Assembly: GCF_000526315.1 (NCBI RefSeq)
Contig: NZ_JAFV01000001.1
Span: 2,790,001 to 2,854,000 of the forward strand
DNA: 64,000 nucleotides
Direction: 5' to 3'
Source of the DNA: Methylopila sp. 73B
Lineage (GTDB): Bacteria > Pseudomonadota > Alphaproteobacteria > Rhizobiales > Methylopilaceae
Shown here: piece by piece, positions 1 through 8,767 of the stretch
Layout: each line of letters begins with the position of its first letter
Position numbering within the stretch: the stretch's first letter is position 1
Notes under the pieces: model-generated
Databases searched by the model: none
Told to the model about the DNA's origin: nothing
The model's input: only the letters and a program-made list of their open reading frames with translations
Made by a program: the position numbers and the translations under genes

Positions 1-143
1 AGTGCGAACGCAACGACATGCAAGGTTAACCTGAGGGTAACAACCCGCCACGGCGCCCGCATCGCCTGGGTGGACGGCGGAAGCGTCTCGAGCGCGAGCG
101 ACACGAGGAAGGACAGCGCGAAGGCGGCGACCGTGGCGATCAT
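1..143 (-). CDS. Partial membrane protein gene, cut by left window edge
   Basis: The first 47 codons of a gene that continues beyond the left edge. The start ATG (143-141) overlaps the TGA of kpsC (142-140) in an ATGA junction, which argues for translational coupling and for a real gene. The visible product begins MIATVAAFALSFLVSLALE, one hydrophobic segment of about 18 residues. A short polar stretch with arginines follows, then the start of a second hydrophobic run. No stop codon occurs before the edge. By position it may belong to capsule or surface polysaccharide assembly, but nothing visible identifies the family. Confidence 0.6.
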   Translation of the reverse strand, partial: MIATVAAFALSFLVSLALETLPPSTQAMRAPWRVVTLRLTLHVVAFA

Positions 144-1723
144 CTGAGCCACCGCCCGATAGGTCCCAGCACGACATGCCGGGTCATCGCATAGAGGTGA
201 CGGAGCTTCGCCGCCCGCCGTCCAGCCGGGGTGGCGGCGACGGCCCGGCGCCGCGCGATGACGTCGAGCGCCCGCTCCGGCCCGCAGGGAAGCCCGGAGC
301 CGGGGTCGCGGTAGAGCGGATAGAGGATCAGCGTCGCCGCCACGAGCTCGTCGAGGCTTCGGGCGCGGGCTCGCCGGGGGTGCCGCGCGAGATCTTCGGT
401 GAGGCTCCAGCCGGCGTAGAACGGCTGGCCATGGGTGGTGACCTCGAGGCCCCGCAGCAGCGCCTCGAAGCCGGAGAGCGAGGTCATGGTCTCGACCGCC
501 CGGCACTGCGGGTAGAGCGCGGCGATCGAGCCGTCGGTCACGACCGCGTCGGCGAGGCCTGCAAGGTCACGCTCCGCCACCGCGCCAACCCGGTAGCCCG
601 CGACCACGTCGGGATGCGGCTTGTAGATGAGGAAGGCGTCGGGCCTGCGGGCGCGGGCCGCCTGGAGCAGGCCCAGGTTGGTGCGCACGGCGCCGGCGCC
701 CTTCACGATCGAGGCGTCGTCCTCGACCTGCCCCGGCACGAGCACGCCGAACCGGCCCTCCGGCACGACGCGGTGCGACTCCACGCCGACGTTGTACTTG
801 GTCACCTCCTCCGCCACGAGCCGCGCCCGGAGCCGCGCGGCGCGGGCGATCGTCCCAGCGGGAATGTCGGCCTTGCGCAGCAAGGTCTCGAGGTCGCTCG
901 GGGCGGAGGGGTCGTAGTAGACGCCGCTTTCGTCGAGCACGAGCGACAGCGCCGCGACGAAGGCGGAGCCGAGCCCGACCGAACGCAGGAAGCCGTCCTC
1001 CAGCCGGGCGAAGGGGGCGCCGACGGCCCGTGCGGCCGCCTCCGCGGCGTCCGTCCGGCGCGAGGCCCAGGCGACGACGCGGCCATGCCCGCGGGCCGCG
1101 CCGCGGGCGGCCTCCGCCGCCGAGCCGGCGAACACTGGCGCGCCGTTGGGCCCGGCGAGGAAGCCTGCGACGGTCGGCCGCTTCCAGCGCGTGATCCCCA
1201 CCCCGAACGAGCGCCGCGCCGTCCGCGCCCTGTGGCGCAGCACGTCCGCCGCGATTTCGAGCCCGCGCGCCGGCGTGATCCGGCTTCGGTCGTAGGGACA
1301 GAGCCAGACCACTTCGGGGTCCGCGGGATCGAAGCCCGCCGCGAGTCGCAGCTCTCCGGGGCCGGCGAGCGCGAGCAGTTCCGACATTGCGGCGAGGAGC
1401 GCGTGGTCGGGCTCACGCTCGACGGCGGGCTGTTTGGCCGCAGCGGCGTCGATCAGCCGGTAGCCGAGTGGACGGCGCGCGGCGTCGAGCGCGGCCAGGG
1501 CCAGCGGGTGCGGCGCAAGACGCAAAAGCCTCAGCCGTCTCGCATTTGCGAGCGTTTCCGCCGCCTCCTCAAGGGGGTCGCCCAAGGTCGTCACCACCGC
1601 CGTAAGCGGCGCTTTTTCCGTGTTCCCCAATGAGACAGCGAGACCCGTCACGGCCTCCACATCACGGACGCGCGACCGCAAACGGTTGGAAATGATTGCG
1701 ACGCAGCCGGGCGTGTGGTTCAA
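140..1723 (-). CDS. kpsC: KpsC-like capsule polysaccharide Kdo-transferase family protein
   Basis: A 527-residue cytoplasmic protein of the capsule biosynthesis/export family KpsC/LipA. In group 2-type capsule systems KpsC and KpsS build the poly-Kdo linker on phosphatidylglycerol. A complete transferase-like domain spans about residues 160-500, with LEDGFLRSVGLG, VLVPGQVEDDAS, IYKPHPDV and ETMTSLSGFEALLRGL, then YAGWSLTED. Full KpsC proteins have two such domains in about 670 residues. Here the N-terminal part (1-160) is short and lacks these motifs, so this is a shortened version. The start chosen is TTG at 1723. No better ATG gives a longer conserved protein, so the start is uncertain. It is divergent from kpsS across 185 bp. 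Confidence 0.75.
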   Translation of the reverse strand: MNHTPGCVAIISNRLRSRVRDVEAVTGLAVSLGNTEKAPLTAVVTTLGDPLEEAAETLANARRLRLLRLAPHPLALAALDAARRPLGYRLIDAAAAKQPAVEREPDHALLAAMSELLALAGPGELRLAAGFDPADPEVVWLCPYDRSRITPARGLEIAADVLRHRARTARRSFGVGITRWKRPTVAGFLAGPNGAPVFAGSAAEAARGAARGHGRVVAWASRRTDAAEAAARAVGAPFARLEDGFLRSVGLGSAFVAALSLVLDESGVYYDPSAPSDLETLLRKADIPAGTIARAARLRARLVAEEVTKYNVGVESHRVVPEGRFGVLVPGQVEDDASIVKGAGAVRTNLGLLQAARARRPDAFLIYKPHPDVVAGYRVGAVAERDLAGLADAVVTDGSIAALYPQCRAVETMTSLSGFEALLRGLEVTTHGQPFYAGWSLTEDLARHPRRARARSLDELVAATLILYPLYRDPGSGLPCGPERALDVIARRRAVAATPAGRRAAKLRHLYAMTRHVVLGPIGRWLR

Positions 1724-1908
1724 CTAAAGGTGTCCGAGGCTTTCTTGGGTCGAGCTTTACGTCAGCGCTAACGGCCTGCCGCGCGCGGCGCAATGCCCAA
1801 AGAAGACGCCACGTCGATGCCGCTGCTTCGCAGCTGCAGCATCGTCCGGACGGGGGCATGACAGGGACGGCGCGATCCGTGAAGGCGGGGCGCGCCGGTT
1901 GGCGCACG

Positions 1909-3225
1909 ATGAACGACGGAAAAGGCGACCGGTCCAGCCGGCCGACCCGGACGTTTTTGTTTCTTCAGGGCCTGGCCTCTCCATTTTTCCGTCGCCTCGG
2001 GCGCACGCTGAAGCGGCAGGGCTACGGCGTCGAACGCATCAATCTCAATCTGGGCGACCGGCTGTTCTGGAACCTTCCAGGCGCCACCGACTACCGCGGC
2101 AGCTTCCAGAACTGGCGGCGCTTTCTCGCGGCCTTCATCGAGGAGCGCGGCGTCACCGACCTCGTGCTGTTCGGCGACGGCCGGCCCTATCACCGCATCG
2201 CCATCGGGGTCGCGCAATTGCGCGGGGTGCAGGCGCATGTGTTTGAGGAAGGCTACTTCCGCCCGGACTGGATCACGGTCGAGGCTAACGGCGTCAACGG
2301 CTACTCCACCCTGCCGCGCGATCCGGACGTCGTGCGCGACCTCGCGCGCGGCCTGCCTGAGCCCTCGAAGCCGCAGCCGATCTTTGGCGACATGGGCGCC
2401 CGCACGGTCTGGGACGTGACCTACAACTTCGCCCACGTGTTCTTCCCCTATCTCTACCCCGGCTACCGGCGCTACCGGCCGCACCACCCGGTGGTCGAAT
2501 ACGCCAGCTGGATCCGCCGGCTTGCGCGCCGCAAGACCGAGACCGCCGCCGCGAACGCCGTTGTGGCCGCGCTGAAGGCGGACGGCGCGCCGTTCTTCCT
2601 GCTGCCGCTGCAGCTCGACAGCGACTACCAGATCCGGCTGCATTCCCGCTTCACGCTCATGACGGAGGTGGTCGATCTCGTCGCCGAGTCCTTCGCGGCC
2701 CATGCGCCGTCCGACGCCAAGCTGGTGGTGAAGCTGCACCCGCTCGACAACGGGCTCGTGAACCGCCGCAAGCTCACCCAGGCCACGGCCGACCGGTTGG
2801 GCCTTGGCGACCGGCTGATCTTCATCGACGGCGGCGACGGACGAGACCTCATCGCCGCCTCCTCCGGCGTCGTCGTCGTGAACAGCACCATCGGCACCGA
2901 AGCCCTGATCCAGGGCAAGCCGCTGATGGCCCTGGGACAGGCGATCTACGGCATGGAAGGCCTCAGCCATCAGGGCGACCTCGACGCCTTCTGGACCGAG
3001 CTGCCTCGCCCCGACATGTCCCTCGTCGAGGCCTTCCGCCGGGTCGTCTTCGCACGCACCCTGCTGAACGGCGGGTTTTACGCCGAACAGGCGATCGAGA
3101 TCGGCGTCGCCCACGCGGCGGAGCGTCTGATCGAGACCGCGCCCTCGCGTTTCGCGCCCTTCGCGTCGGGGTGGCGTCCGGCGGGCGGCTATGGCGAGGC
3201 GGGCGCGGCCCTGCCCGGCGAGTGA
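1909..3225 (+). CDS. kpsS: Capsular polysaccharide export/linker protein KpsS
   Basis: A 438-residue KpsS/LipB family protein, the partner of KpsC in making the Kdo linker of lipid-anchored capsules. Typical features are FLFLQGLASPFFRRLG near the N-terminus, NLGDRLFW, the FGDGRPYH motif, HVFEEGYFRPDWITVE, and KLHPLDNG with a C-terminal region reading VVVNSTIGTEALIQGKPLM. The ATG at 1909 is chosen because homology starts just after it. The frame stays open upstream (ATG at 1861), but that stretch is low-complexity and unlike the family. The TGA overlaps the GTG start of the following SDR gene. Confidence 0.85.
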   Translation: MNDGKGDRSSRPTRTFLFLQGLASPFFRRLGRTLKRQGYGVERINLNLGDRLFWNLPGATDYRGSFQNWRRFLAAFIEERGVTDLVLFGDGRPYHRIAIGVAQLRGVQAHVFEEGYFRPDWITVEANGVNGYSTLPRDPDVVRDLARGLPEPSKPQPIFGDMGARTVWDVTYNFAHVFFPYLYPGYRRYRPHHPVVEYASWIRRLARRKTETAAANAVVAALKADGAPFFLLPLQLDSDYQIRLHSRFTLMTEVVDLVAESFAAHAPSDAKLVVKLHPLDNGLVNRRKLTQATADRLGLGDRLIFIDGGDGRDLIAASSGVVVVNSTIGTEALIQGKPLMALGQAIYGMEGLSHQGDLDAFWTELPRPDMSLVEAFRRVVFARTLLNGGFYAEQAIEIGVAHAAERLIETAPSRFAPFASGWRPAGGYGEAGAALPGE

Positions 3226-4013
3226 GCGCTCCGTTTCCGAACTCCATCGTCGTCACGGGCGCAGGCCGCGGCATCGGCGCCGCCCTCGCCCGGGCCTACG
3301 CGCGGCCCGGCGCCACGCTGCTGCTGATCGGCCGGACCGCGGCGACGCTCGAGCGCACGGCCACGGAGGCGCGGGCGAAGGGCGCCGAGGTGGAGATCGC
3401 GGCGCTGGACGTGTCGGACGCCGGAGCCCTCGCGGCCGCGCTTCTCGCCTTCGACGCCCGCCGGCCGGTCGATCTCGTCATCGCCAACGCGGGCGTCTCC
3501 GGCGGGCTGGGGCCGAACCGCTCCGCCGAGCCGTTCGAGACCGCCCAGCGCCAGATCCGCGTCAACCTCGAGGGCGCGGTCGCCACCGTGACGCCGCTGA
3601 TCGACCCCATGCGCAGCCGCCGCTCGGGCCAGATCGTGCTGATGAGTTCGCTCGCCGCGCTGCAGCCGATCGGCGACACCGCGGCCTACTCCGCTTCCAA
3701 AGCCGGCGTGCTGGTCTGGGGCCGCGCCCTTGCGGACTACCTCGCCCCGTCCGGCGTCGGCGTGTCGGTGGTGTGCCCGGGCTTCGTGACGAGCGACATG
3801 AGCCAGCGCTACCTCGGCCCGAAGCCGCTCGAAATGTCCGCCGACGCCGCGGCGGAGCTGATCCGGGGGAGGGTCGCGAAACGCCGGGAGATGATCGCCT
3901 TCCCCTGGGCGATGGTCGCGCTGATCCGCCTGTCGAACCTTTTGCCCCGCAAGGTCTCGCGCTTCGTGCTGTCGCGGGTGCCGGTGACGATCGAGCCCGA
4001 CCGGCACATGTAA
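3222..4013 (+). CDS. SDR-family oxidoreductase in the capsule cluster
   Basis: A 263-residue classical short-chain dehydrogenase/reductase. It has the Rossmann motif TGAGRGIG (residues 12-19), NAG (89-91), the catalytic serine in MSSLAA (about 142-143), and YSASK with Tyr156 and Lys160. The GTG start at 3222 overlaps the kpsS stop (GTGA), so the two are probably cotranslated. The C-terminal part after residue 220 (LIRLSNLLPRKVSRFVLSRV) is hydrophobic and basic and could contact the membrane. The association with kpsS suggests a role in making or modifying a capsule sugar or lipid, but the substrate cannot be read from the sequence. Confidence 0.8.
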   Translation: MSAPFPNSIVVTGAGRGIGAALARAYARPGATLLLIGRTAATLERTATEARAKGAEVEIAALDVSDAGALAAALLAFDARRPVDLVIANAGVSGGLGPNRSAEPFETAQRQIRVNLEGAVATVTPLIDPMRSRRSGQIVLMSSLAALQPIGDTAAYSASKAGVLVWGRALADYLAPSGVGVSVVCPGFVTSDMSQRYLGPKPLEMSADAAAELIRGRVAKRREMIAFPWAMVALIRLSNLLPRKVSRFVLSRVPVTIEPDRHM

Positions 4014-4041
4014 GGGCGCTATGGCTCCGCCATCGCGAACG

Positions 4042-4563
4042 TCAGCGTGGCGCGGGCTTCAGATTGATGCCCTTCCTCTCGAGCACAAGCACGAACGCCG
4101 CCTGCATGCGCTTCGCCGACTCCAGCATCTGCGGGGTGAGCGACTGCATCAACTCGCCCATCAACGCCGGCATGACCGTGATCGTCTTCTTGCCCGTCGG
4201 GCTCTCGTAGAAGGCCAGTATGTCCTTCAGCTCCTGCGCGCTGAAGTGCTTCGCGTACACCGCCGGCGCCGAGGCGACGCTGGTTGCGATGTCCTTGTCG
4301 GCTATGGCCGCGAACTCGCTCTTCAGCTCGACGAACTGATCGGACGTCACCTCCGGCGCGGACTGATGAATCAACGCCTCGATCTGCACCCAGCTCTGGT
4401 CGACCATCTGCCGCTGAAGCTGGTCGACCAGCGTCACCTGCATCAGTCGCCGGGCGAGGTCGAGCGCTTCGGGATCGCTCTGCGCCCGACCGGCGGCGGG
4501 CGCCAATGCGACGGCCGACGCGACACAGGCCGCGACGGCGAAGTTTCGAAAAGTCGACATCAC
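4042..4563 (-). CDS. DUF2059 family secreted protein
   Basis: A 173-residue exported protein. An N-terminal signal peptide runs about 1-28 (hydrophobic AACVASAVALAPAAGRAQ, cleavage after AQ). The mature helical domain carries the DUF2059 hallmark AVYAKHFSAQELKDILAFY followed by SPTGKK near residues 105-130. The family is widespread in Proteobacteria with no established biochemical function. It converges with the SDR gene (28 bp apart), and the DMT exporter gene lies upstream in the same direction after 95 bp. Confidence 0.8.
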   Translation of the reverse strand: MMSTFRNFAVAACVASAVALAPAAGRAQSDPEALDLARRLMQVTLVDQLQRQMVDQSWVQIEALIHQSAPEVTSDQFVELKSEFAAIADKDIATSVASAPAVYAKHFSAQELKDILAFYESPTGKKTITVMPALMGELMQSLTPQMLESAKRMQAAFVLVLERKGINLKPAPR

Positions 4564-4658
4564 GCCCCCTCTTTGGAGCGGCCCGCGGCCGCCTCCACGG
4601 AAACGGAGGTAGGGCGCTACGGCCGCGCCGTCGACTCCGCGGGGGCGCCGGTCTTCGG

Positions 4659-5615
4659 TCAGCGCCGCTCCGCCCAGGTGAACCAGCCGACGCCCGCGAG
4701 CACCAGCGCGGCGCCCGCGAGATCGATCACGGTCACCCGCTCGCCGAGGAACAGCGCCGCGAGCACCAGCGTCGCGATCGGGCTCACCGTGCCGATGGCG
4801 GCGTTAGCCTGCGCCGAAATCCGGTGCAGCGCGGCCGAAAGCAGGAAGCTCGGCAGGATGGTGCTCAGCACCGCGATCATGGCGGCGTAGACCCACGCCC
4901 TCGCCGTCAGCTCCGCCAGCACGCCGAGGTCCCGGACCACGAAGAACTGCAGGATCGCCGCAGCCGCGGCGCCGGTCATCGCGATGCAGGTGAAGAGCTT
5001 GGGGCCGAGCTTGGCGATCTGCCCCTTTGCGAACAGCTGGTAGAGCGCGAAGGCGAGCGCGGAGGCGAGCACGAGCGCCGCGCCGTCGCGCGTGGCGTCG
5101 AAGCCCGCAGCCTCCATGTCCTTGGTGAAGACGAGCGCGAGGCCGGCGTAGCTCAGCGCGAAGGCGAACAGCGCCTTCAGGCGAAACGGCTGGCCGAAGA
5201 ACGCCGCGCCGATCAGCACCGTGAACAGCGGATAGGTGAACAGGATCAGCCGCTCGAACGGCGCGGAGATATAGGCGAGGCCGAGGAAGTCGGCGTAGCT
5301 CGCGAACCAGTATCCGAGCAGACCGACCGCGAGCGAGGCCGCGAGGGTCCGCCCGTCGAGCGCCGCGGGCTTCCCCGCCCGCGCCACCGCCATCAGCCCG
5401 ATCGCCAGATAGACCGGAACCGACAGTCCCATGCGCAGCGCGAGCAGCGTCTCGGTGTCGACGCCCTCGGCATAGGCGAACTTGATCAGGACGCCCTTGC
5501 TGGAAAACAGGATCGCGCCGGCCGCGGCGAGCGCGTATCCGCCCCAGGGCGCCGCGGCGCGGACGCGCGTCGGCGTCGTGAGGACTTCGGGATCGGCGGG
5601 GGTTGTCGTGGGCAT
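4659..5615 (-). CDS. DMT superfamily (EamA) transporter
   Basis: A 318-residue inner-membrane protein with about ten hydrophobic segments arranged as two EamA repeats, the layout of drug/metabolite transporters. Examples are [20 protein letters not shown] near the N-terminus and the second-repeat ending [19 protein letters not shown], with the conserved Gly-Glu-Arg. These proteins usually export amino acids, nucleosides or other small metabolites; the substrate cannot be told from sequence. The start ATG at 5615 precedes a polar N-terminal leader of about 25 residues. An internal alternative would shorten that leader only. Confidence 0.85.
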   Translation of the reverse strand: MPTTTPADPEVLTTPTRVRAAAPWGGYALAAAGAILFSSKGVLIKFAYAEGVDTETLLALRMGLSVPVYLAIGLMAVARAGKPAALDGRTLAASLAVGLLGYWFASYADFLGLAYISAPFERLILFTYPLFTVLIGAAFFGQPFRLKALFAFALSYAGLALVFTKDMEAAGFDATRDGAALVLASALAFALYQLFAKGQIAKLGPKLFTCIAMTGAAAAAILQFFVVRDLGVLAELTARAWVYAAMIAVLSTILPSFLLSAALHRISAQANAAIGTVSPIATLVLAALFLGERVTVIDLAGAALVLAGVGWFTWAERR

Positions 5616-5706
5616 CGCGGGACCTCTCGCCCGCGGGTATCACGCGGACGCGAGGCGGCAAACGCCGGAGCGCGCAAGGCTGCCCTGTTCGGGCGCCGCA
5701 CACGTA

Positions 5707-5735
5707 AACGGCCCGGGCGGAGGACCCGGGCCGTT
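5707..5735 (-). terminator. Hairpin terminator downstream of the 42-residue peptide gene
   Basis: A perfect 11-bp stem, AACGGCCCGGG (5707-5717) and its complement (5725-5735), with a 7-nt loop. It lies 36 bp after the stop of the small minus-strand gene at 5771. On the minus strand only a short TTTA follows, so it is a weak-tailed terminator. Confidence 0.55.
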
Positions 5736-5770
5736 CGAGCAGGGGTTGGGGCGACGAAGCGTCGAGCGCG

Positions 5771-5899
5771 TCAGGTGCCGGTGTGGTTGGACTGGGTCGA
5801 CGCGGTCGTGTTCTTGCGGGCGCAGGGCTCGGCCGAAGCCGGCGCCGCGACGGCGACGCCGAGTGCTACGGCGAGCAGCGTGGCGGTCAACGTCTTCAT
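5771..5899 (-). CDS. Small secreted peptide, 42 residues
   Basis: A short gene read directly from the gap between the exporter and glyS. The start ATG (5899-5897) has an AGGAG ribosome-binding site 7 nt upstream. The product starts [20 protein letters not shown] followed by ASA, a textbook signal peptide with likely cleavage after residue 23. The mature part is only about 19 residues ([19 protein letters not shown]) with one cysteine and many Thr/Ser/Asn. The gene ends 36 bp before a perfect hairpin. The good signal sequence, RBS and terminator together support a real gene. No family is recognised. Confidence 0.65.
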   Translation of the reverse strand: MKTLTATLLAVALGVAVAAPASAEPCARKNTTASTQSNHTGT

Positions 5900-6159
5900 C
5901 GTCGCTCTCCTCGTCAGACAGCGGGCGGGATCGCCCGCAGCCCGATCAGGCTACCACTGGTCAGCGACGCGCCAAGCCCAAAGGGCAGGCGCCCGGTTCA
6001 CGCTTTCGCGCGTGGAGGCGGGCCAGGTCACGCCGGTCGTCATGCCCGCTTTACGCCGGGGATGCGCCCTGCGAGCCCCTCGTCTCTGGCGCAGCGGTCG
6101 GCTTTCGACTATCGACGGCGCGACGCCTTCTCCTGCCCTCTCCTCCTCCCGGAGACGAG

Positions 6160-8361
6160 ATGCCCGACCTTCTGCTTGAGCTGTTCTCGGAAGAGATCCC
6201 CGCCCGCATGCAGGCCCGCGCGGCCGACGACCTGAAGGCGCTGGTGACCAACGCGCTGGTGGAGCGCGGCCTCACCTACGAGGGCGCCAAGGCCTTCGCG
6301 ACGCCGCGGCGGCTGACGCTGGTCGTCGGCGGCCTCGCCGCCCGCCAGCCGGACCGGCACGAGGAGCGCAAGGGTCCTCGCGTCGGCGCGCCGGAGAAGG
6401 CGCTGGAGGGCTTCCTCAAGGCCGCCGGCCTCGCCTCCATCGACCAGGCGACGGTGCAGGCCGACCCCAAGGGCGATTTCTACGTCGCCCGCATCCACAA
6501 GCATGGCGCCGCCACGACGGACGTGATCGCGGCGATCGTGCCCGAGATCGTGCGCTCCTTCCCCTGGCCGAAGTCCATGCGCTGGGGGACCGGAATGCTG
6601 CGCTGGGTGCGGCCGCTGCACTCGATCGTCGCGACCTTCGGCGTGCCGCAGGAGGAGCCCGAGGTCATCCGCTTCGAGATCGACGGGATCGTCTCCGGCG
6701 ACGTCACCCGCGGCCACCGCGTCCATGCGCCCGGCGAGATCCGCGTGCGCCGGTTCGACGACTACGTCGCGAGCCTGGAAAAGGCCCACGTCGTGCTCGA
6801 CGCCGAGCGCCGCCGCGACATCATCCGCGCCGACGCGCGTACGCTGGCGCAAGCGCAGAACCTCGAGCTGGTCGAGGACGAGGGCCTGGTCGACGAGGTC
6901 GCGGGGCTTGTGGAGTGGCCCGTCGTCCTGATGGGCCAGTTCGAGCCGGAGTTCCTCGAGGTGCCGGACGAGGTGATCCGCGCCACCATCCGCGCCAACC
7001 AGAAGTGCTTCGTGCTGAAGGACCCGGCGACGGGGCGGCTGACGAACCGCTTCATCCTGGTTGCGAACCTCGACGCCAGCGACGGCGGCAACGCCATCGT
7101 CCACGGCAACGAGCGCGTGGTGCGCGCCCGCCTCTCCGACGCGCGCTTCTTCTGGGAGACGGACAAGAAGGTCCGGCTCGAGGACCGGCTGGAGAAGCTG
7201 AAAAGCATCACCTTCCACGCCAAGCTCGGAACGCAGTACGAGCGGGTGGAGCGTATCGCCAGGCTGGCCAAGGAGCTCGCCCCGCTGGTGGGCGCCGACC
7301 CCGCGAAGGCTGAGACCGCCGCCCGCCTCGCCAAGGCCGACCTCGTCACTGAGATGGTGGGGGAATTCCCCGAGCTGCAAGGCCTGATGGGGCGCTACTA
7401 CGCAGCCGCCGAGGGGCTCGATCCCGAGATCGCCGCCGCGCTGGAGGAGCACTACAAGCCCCAGGGCCCGTCGGACCGCATCCCGGCGGCGCCCGTGTCG
7501 ATCGCTGTCGCGCTCGCCGACAAGATCGACACGCTGGTCGGTTTCTGGGCGATCGACGAGAAGCCCACGGGCAGCAAGGACCCCTATGCGCTGCGGCGCG
7601 CGGCGCTTGGAGTCGTGCGGATCATTCTGGAGAACGGGCTGCGGCTGAATCTTCTCGCTTTGGTTGGCGGAGCCTCGCACGAGGGGATCGGCGACGATCT
7701 CCTCGCCTTCCTCGCCGACCGCCTGAAAGTCCAGCTCCGCGAGCAGGGCAAGCGGCACGATCTCGTCGACGCGGTGTTCGCGGCGGGCGCGGGATCACCT
7801 CTCCCCGGCGGGGAGAGGTCGACCGGCGAAGCCGGGCGGGTGAGGGGGCTTGAACGCTCTCCGGACGCCGGCGAGCCCCCTCACCCGGCCCTGCAGGCCG
7901 ACATCTCCCCGCAGGGGAGAGGTGAAGGAAGGAACGACGACCTCGTGCTGGTCGTCCGCCGGGTCGAAGCGCTTGAGACTTTGCTCGCGACCGAGGACGG
8001 CAAGAACCTGCTCGCGGGGTATCGCCGCGCGGCGAACATCCTGAAGGCCGAGGAGAAGAAGGACGGCGCCGGCGCGTTCGAGGCGGCGCCCGAGGCCGGG
8101 CTGCTGACTGAGCCCGCCGAGAGCGACCTGTCGGCGGCGCTGGACGTCGCGGAGCCTGCGGCCACCGAGGCGCTGGCGCGGGAGGACTTCACCGCCGCGA
8201 CCACGGCGCTTGCGAAACTGCGCCCCCAGGTGGACGCGTTCTTCGATCAGATCATGGTCAACGCCCCGGAGGCGGGGCTTCGCGCCAACCGCCTCAAGCT
8301 GCTGGCCCGGCTGCGCCGCGCCGTCCGCGCCGTCGCCGACTTCGACCGCATCGCGGGCTGA
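6160..8361 (+). CDS. glyS: Glycyl-tRNA synthetase beta subunit, with in-frame repeat insertion
   Basis: The 733-residue beta chain of the bacterial alpha2-beta2 glycyl-tRNA synthetase, which contributes tRNA binding and is required for charging tRNA-Gly. It starts [18 protein letters not shown], typical for GlyS, after a GGAGACGAG ribosome-binding region. The HD-like region and the C-terminal anticodon-binding-type helices (ending [17 protein letters not shown]) are intact. The protein is about 40 residues longer than usual, because residues about 546-588 are encoded by a 129-bp palindromic repeat inserted between DLVDAVFA and [13 protein letters not shown]. The 129 bp keep the frame. glyQ, which usually lies just upstream, is absent here. 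The long open frame before 6160 is not part of the gene. Confidence 0.93.
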   Translation: MPDLLLELFSEEIPARMQARAADDLKALVTNALVERGLTYEGAKAFATPRRLTLVVGGLAARQPDRHEERKGPRVGAPEKALEGFLKAAGLASIDQATVQADPKGDFYVARIHKHGAATTDVIAAIVPEIVRSFPWPKSMRWGTGMLRWVRPLHSIVATFGVPQEEPEVIRFEIDGIVSGDVTRGHRVHAPGEIRVRRFDDYVASLEKAHVVLDAERRRDIIRADARTLAQAQNLELVEDEGLVDEVAGLVEWPVVLMGQFEPEFLEVPDEVIRATIRANQKCFVLKDPATGRLTNRFILVANLDASDGGNAIVHGNERVVRARLSDARFFWETDKKVRLEDRLEKLKSITFHAKLGTQYERVERIARLAKELAPLVGADPAKAETAARLAKADLVTEMVGEFPELQGLMGRYYAAAEGLDPEIAAALEEHYKPQGPSDRIPAAPVSIAVALADKIDTLVGFWAIDEKPTGSKDPYALRRAALGVVRIILENGLRLNLLALVGGASHEGIGDDLLAFLADRLKVQLREQGKRHDLVDAVFAAGAGSPLPGGERSTGEAGRVRGLERSPDAGEPPHPALQADISPQGRGEGRNDDLVLVVRRVEALETLLATEDGKNLLAGYRRAANILKAEEKKDGAGAFEAAPEAGLLTEPAESDLSAALDVAEPAATEALAREDFTAATTALAKLRPQVDAFFDQIMVNAPEAGLRANRLKLLARLRRAVRAVADFDRIAG
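7796..7924. repeat. Nested palindromic repeat inserted in frame in glyS
   Basis: A 129-bp element with 11-bp terminal inverted repeats, CACCTCTCCCC at the left and its exact complement at 7914-7924. Each end is itself a small hairpin (CCTCTCCCC-GGC-GGGGAGAGG at the left). A second inverted pair lies inside: GGGTGAGGGGGCT near 7838-7850 and AGCCCCCTCACCC near 7873-7885. The whole element can therefore fold into one long cruciform. It resembles the interspersed repeats common between genes in Hyphomicrobiales, but here it is read through as 43 codons. Confidence 0.85.
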
Positions 8362-8417
8362 GCGCTCCGGCGTCCTCCGGCTTGACCGGCGGGCCCGCCG
8401 GCGGCTTCTGCGGAAGT

Positions 8418-8488
8418 CCACCCCACCCGACCTCGGCTCCGCCGAGGCCACCCTCCCCGGTCCCAGGGGAGGGATCGCCCCGCGCCAA
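8418..8488. repeat. Intergenic palindromic repeat, copy 1
   Basis: The first of five copies in the window of a repeat with the core CCCACCCGACCTCGGC...GCCGAGGCCACCCTCCCC...GGGGAGGGATCGCCC. It contains two internal hairpins (CCTCGGC-GCCGAGG and CCTCCCC-GGGGAGG). A shorter imperfect hairpin rich in CCGGCGGGCCCGCCGG precedes it at 8382-8400. The 406 bp between glyS and lpdA hold only these repeats; no coding signal was seen. Confidence 0.8.
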
Positions 8489-8542
8489 TCCTGATCGCGC
8501 CTGACCGGGCGAGCGGACCGCGACGCCCACCGATCAAGCGCG

Positions 8543-8620
8543 CGGATCCCTCCTCACGCGCCAGCGTGGGGAGGGTGGCCCCGGCCGGGAGGCCGGGGTC
8601 GGGTGGGGTCTTGGGCGTCG
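8543..8620. repeat. Intergenic palindromic repeat, copy 2 (inverted)
   Basis: The same family as the element at 8418-8488 in opposite orientation: GGATCCCTCC...GGGGAGGGTGGCC...GGCCGGGGTCGGGTGGGGTCTTGGGCG. The arm between the hairpins reads CCCCGGCC/GGCCGGGG instead of CCTCGGC/GCCGAGG, a compensatory change that keeps the stem. Confidence 0.8.
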
Positions 8621-8652
8621 GGCGAGCGGCCGCGACAACGGCTCCTGCGAGA

Positions 8653-8730
8653 GCCCACCCTACCCGACCTCGGCTGCGCCGAGGCCACCCTCCCCTGTGC
8701 CAGGGGAGGGATCGCCCCGCGTTCATTCTG
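8653..8730. repeat. Intergenic palindromic repeat, copy 3
   Basis: The same orientation as copy 1, with CCCACCCTACCCGACCTCGGC, GCCGAGGCCACCCTCCCC and GGGGAGGGATCGCCCCGCG. With copies 1 and 2 it makes an alternating forward/inverted/forward array between glyS and lpdA. It ends about 40 bp before the lpdA stop, so the array may also act in transcription termination. Confidence 0.8.
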
Positions 8731-8767
8731 AAACCAAGCGACGAGGCGCCGGAGCGCCCCCTCCCCC

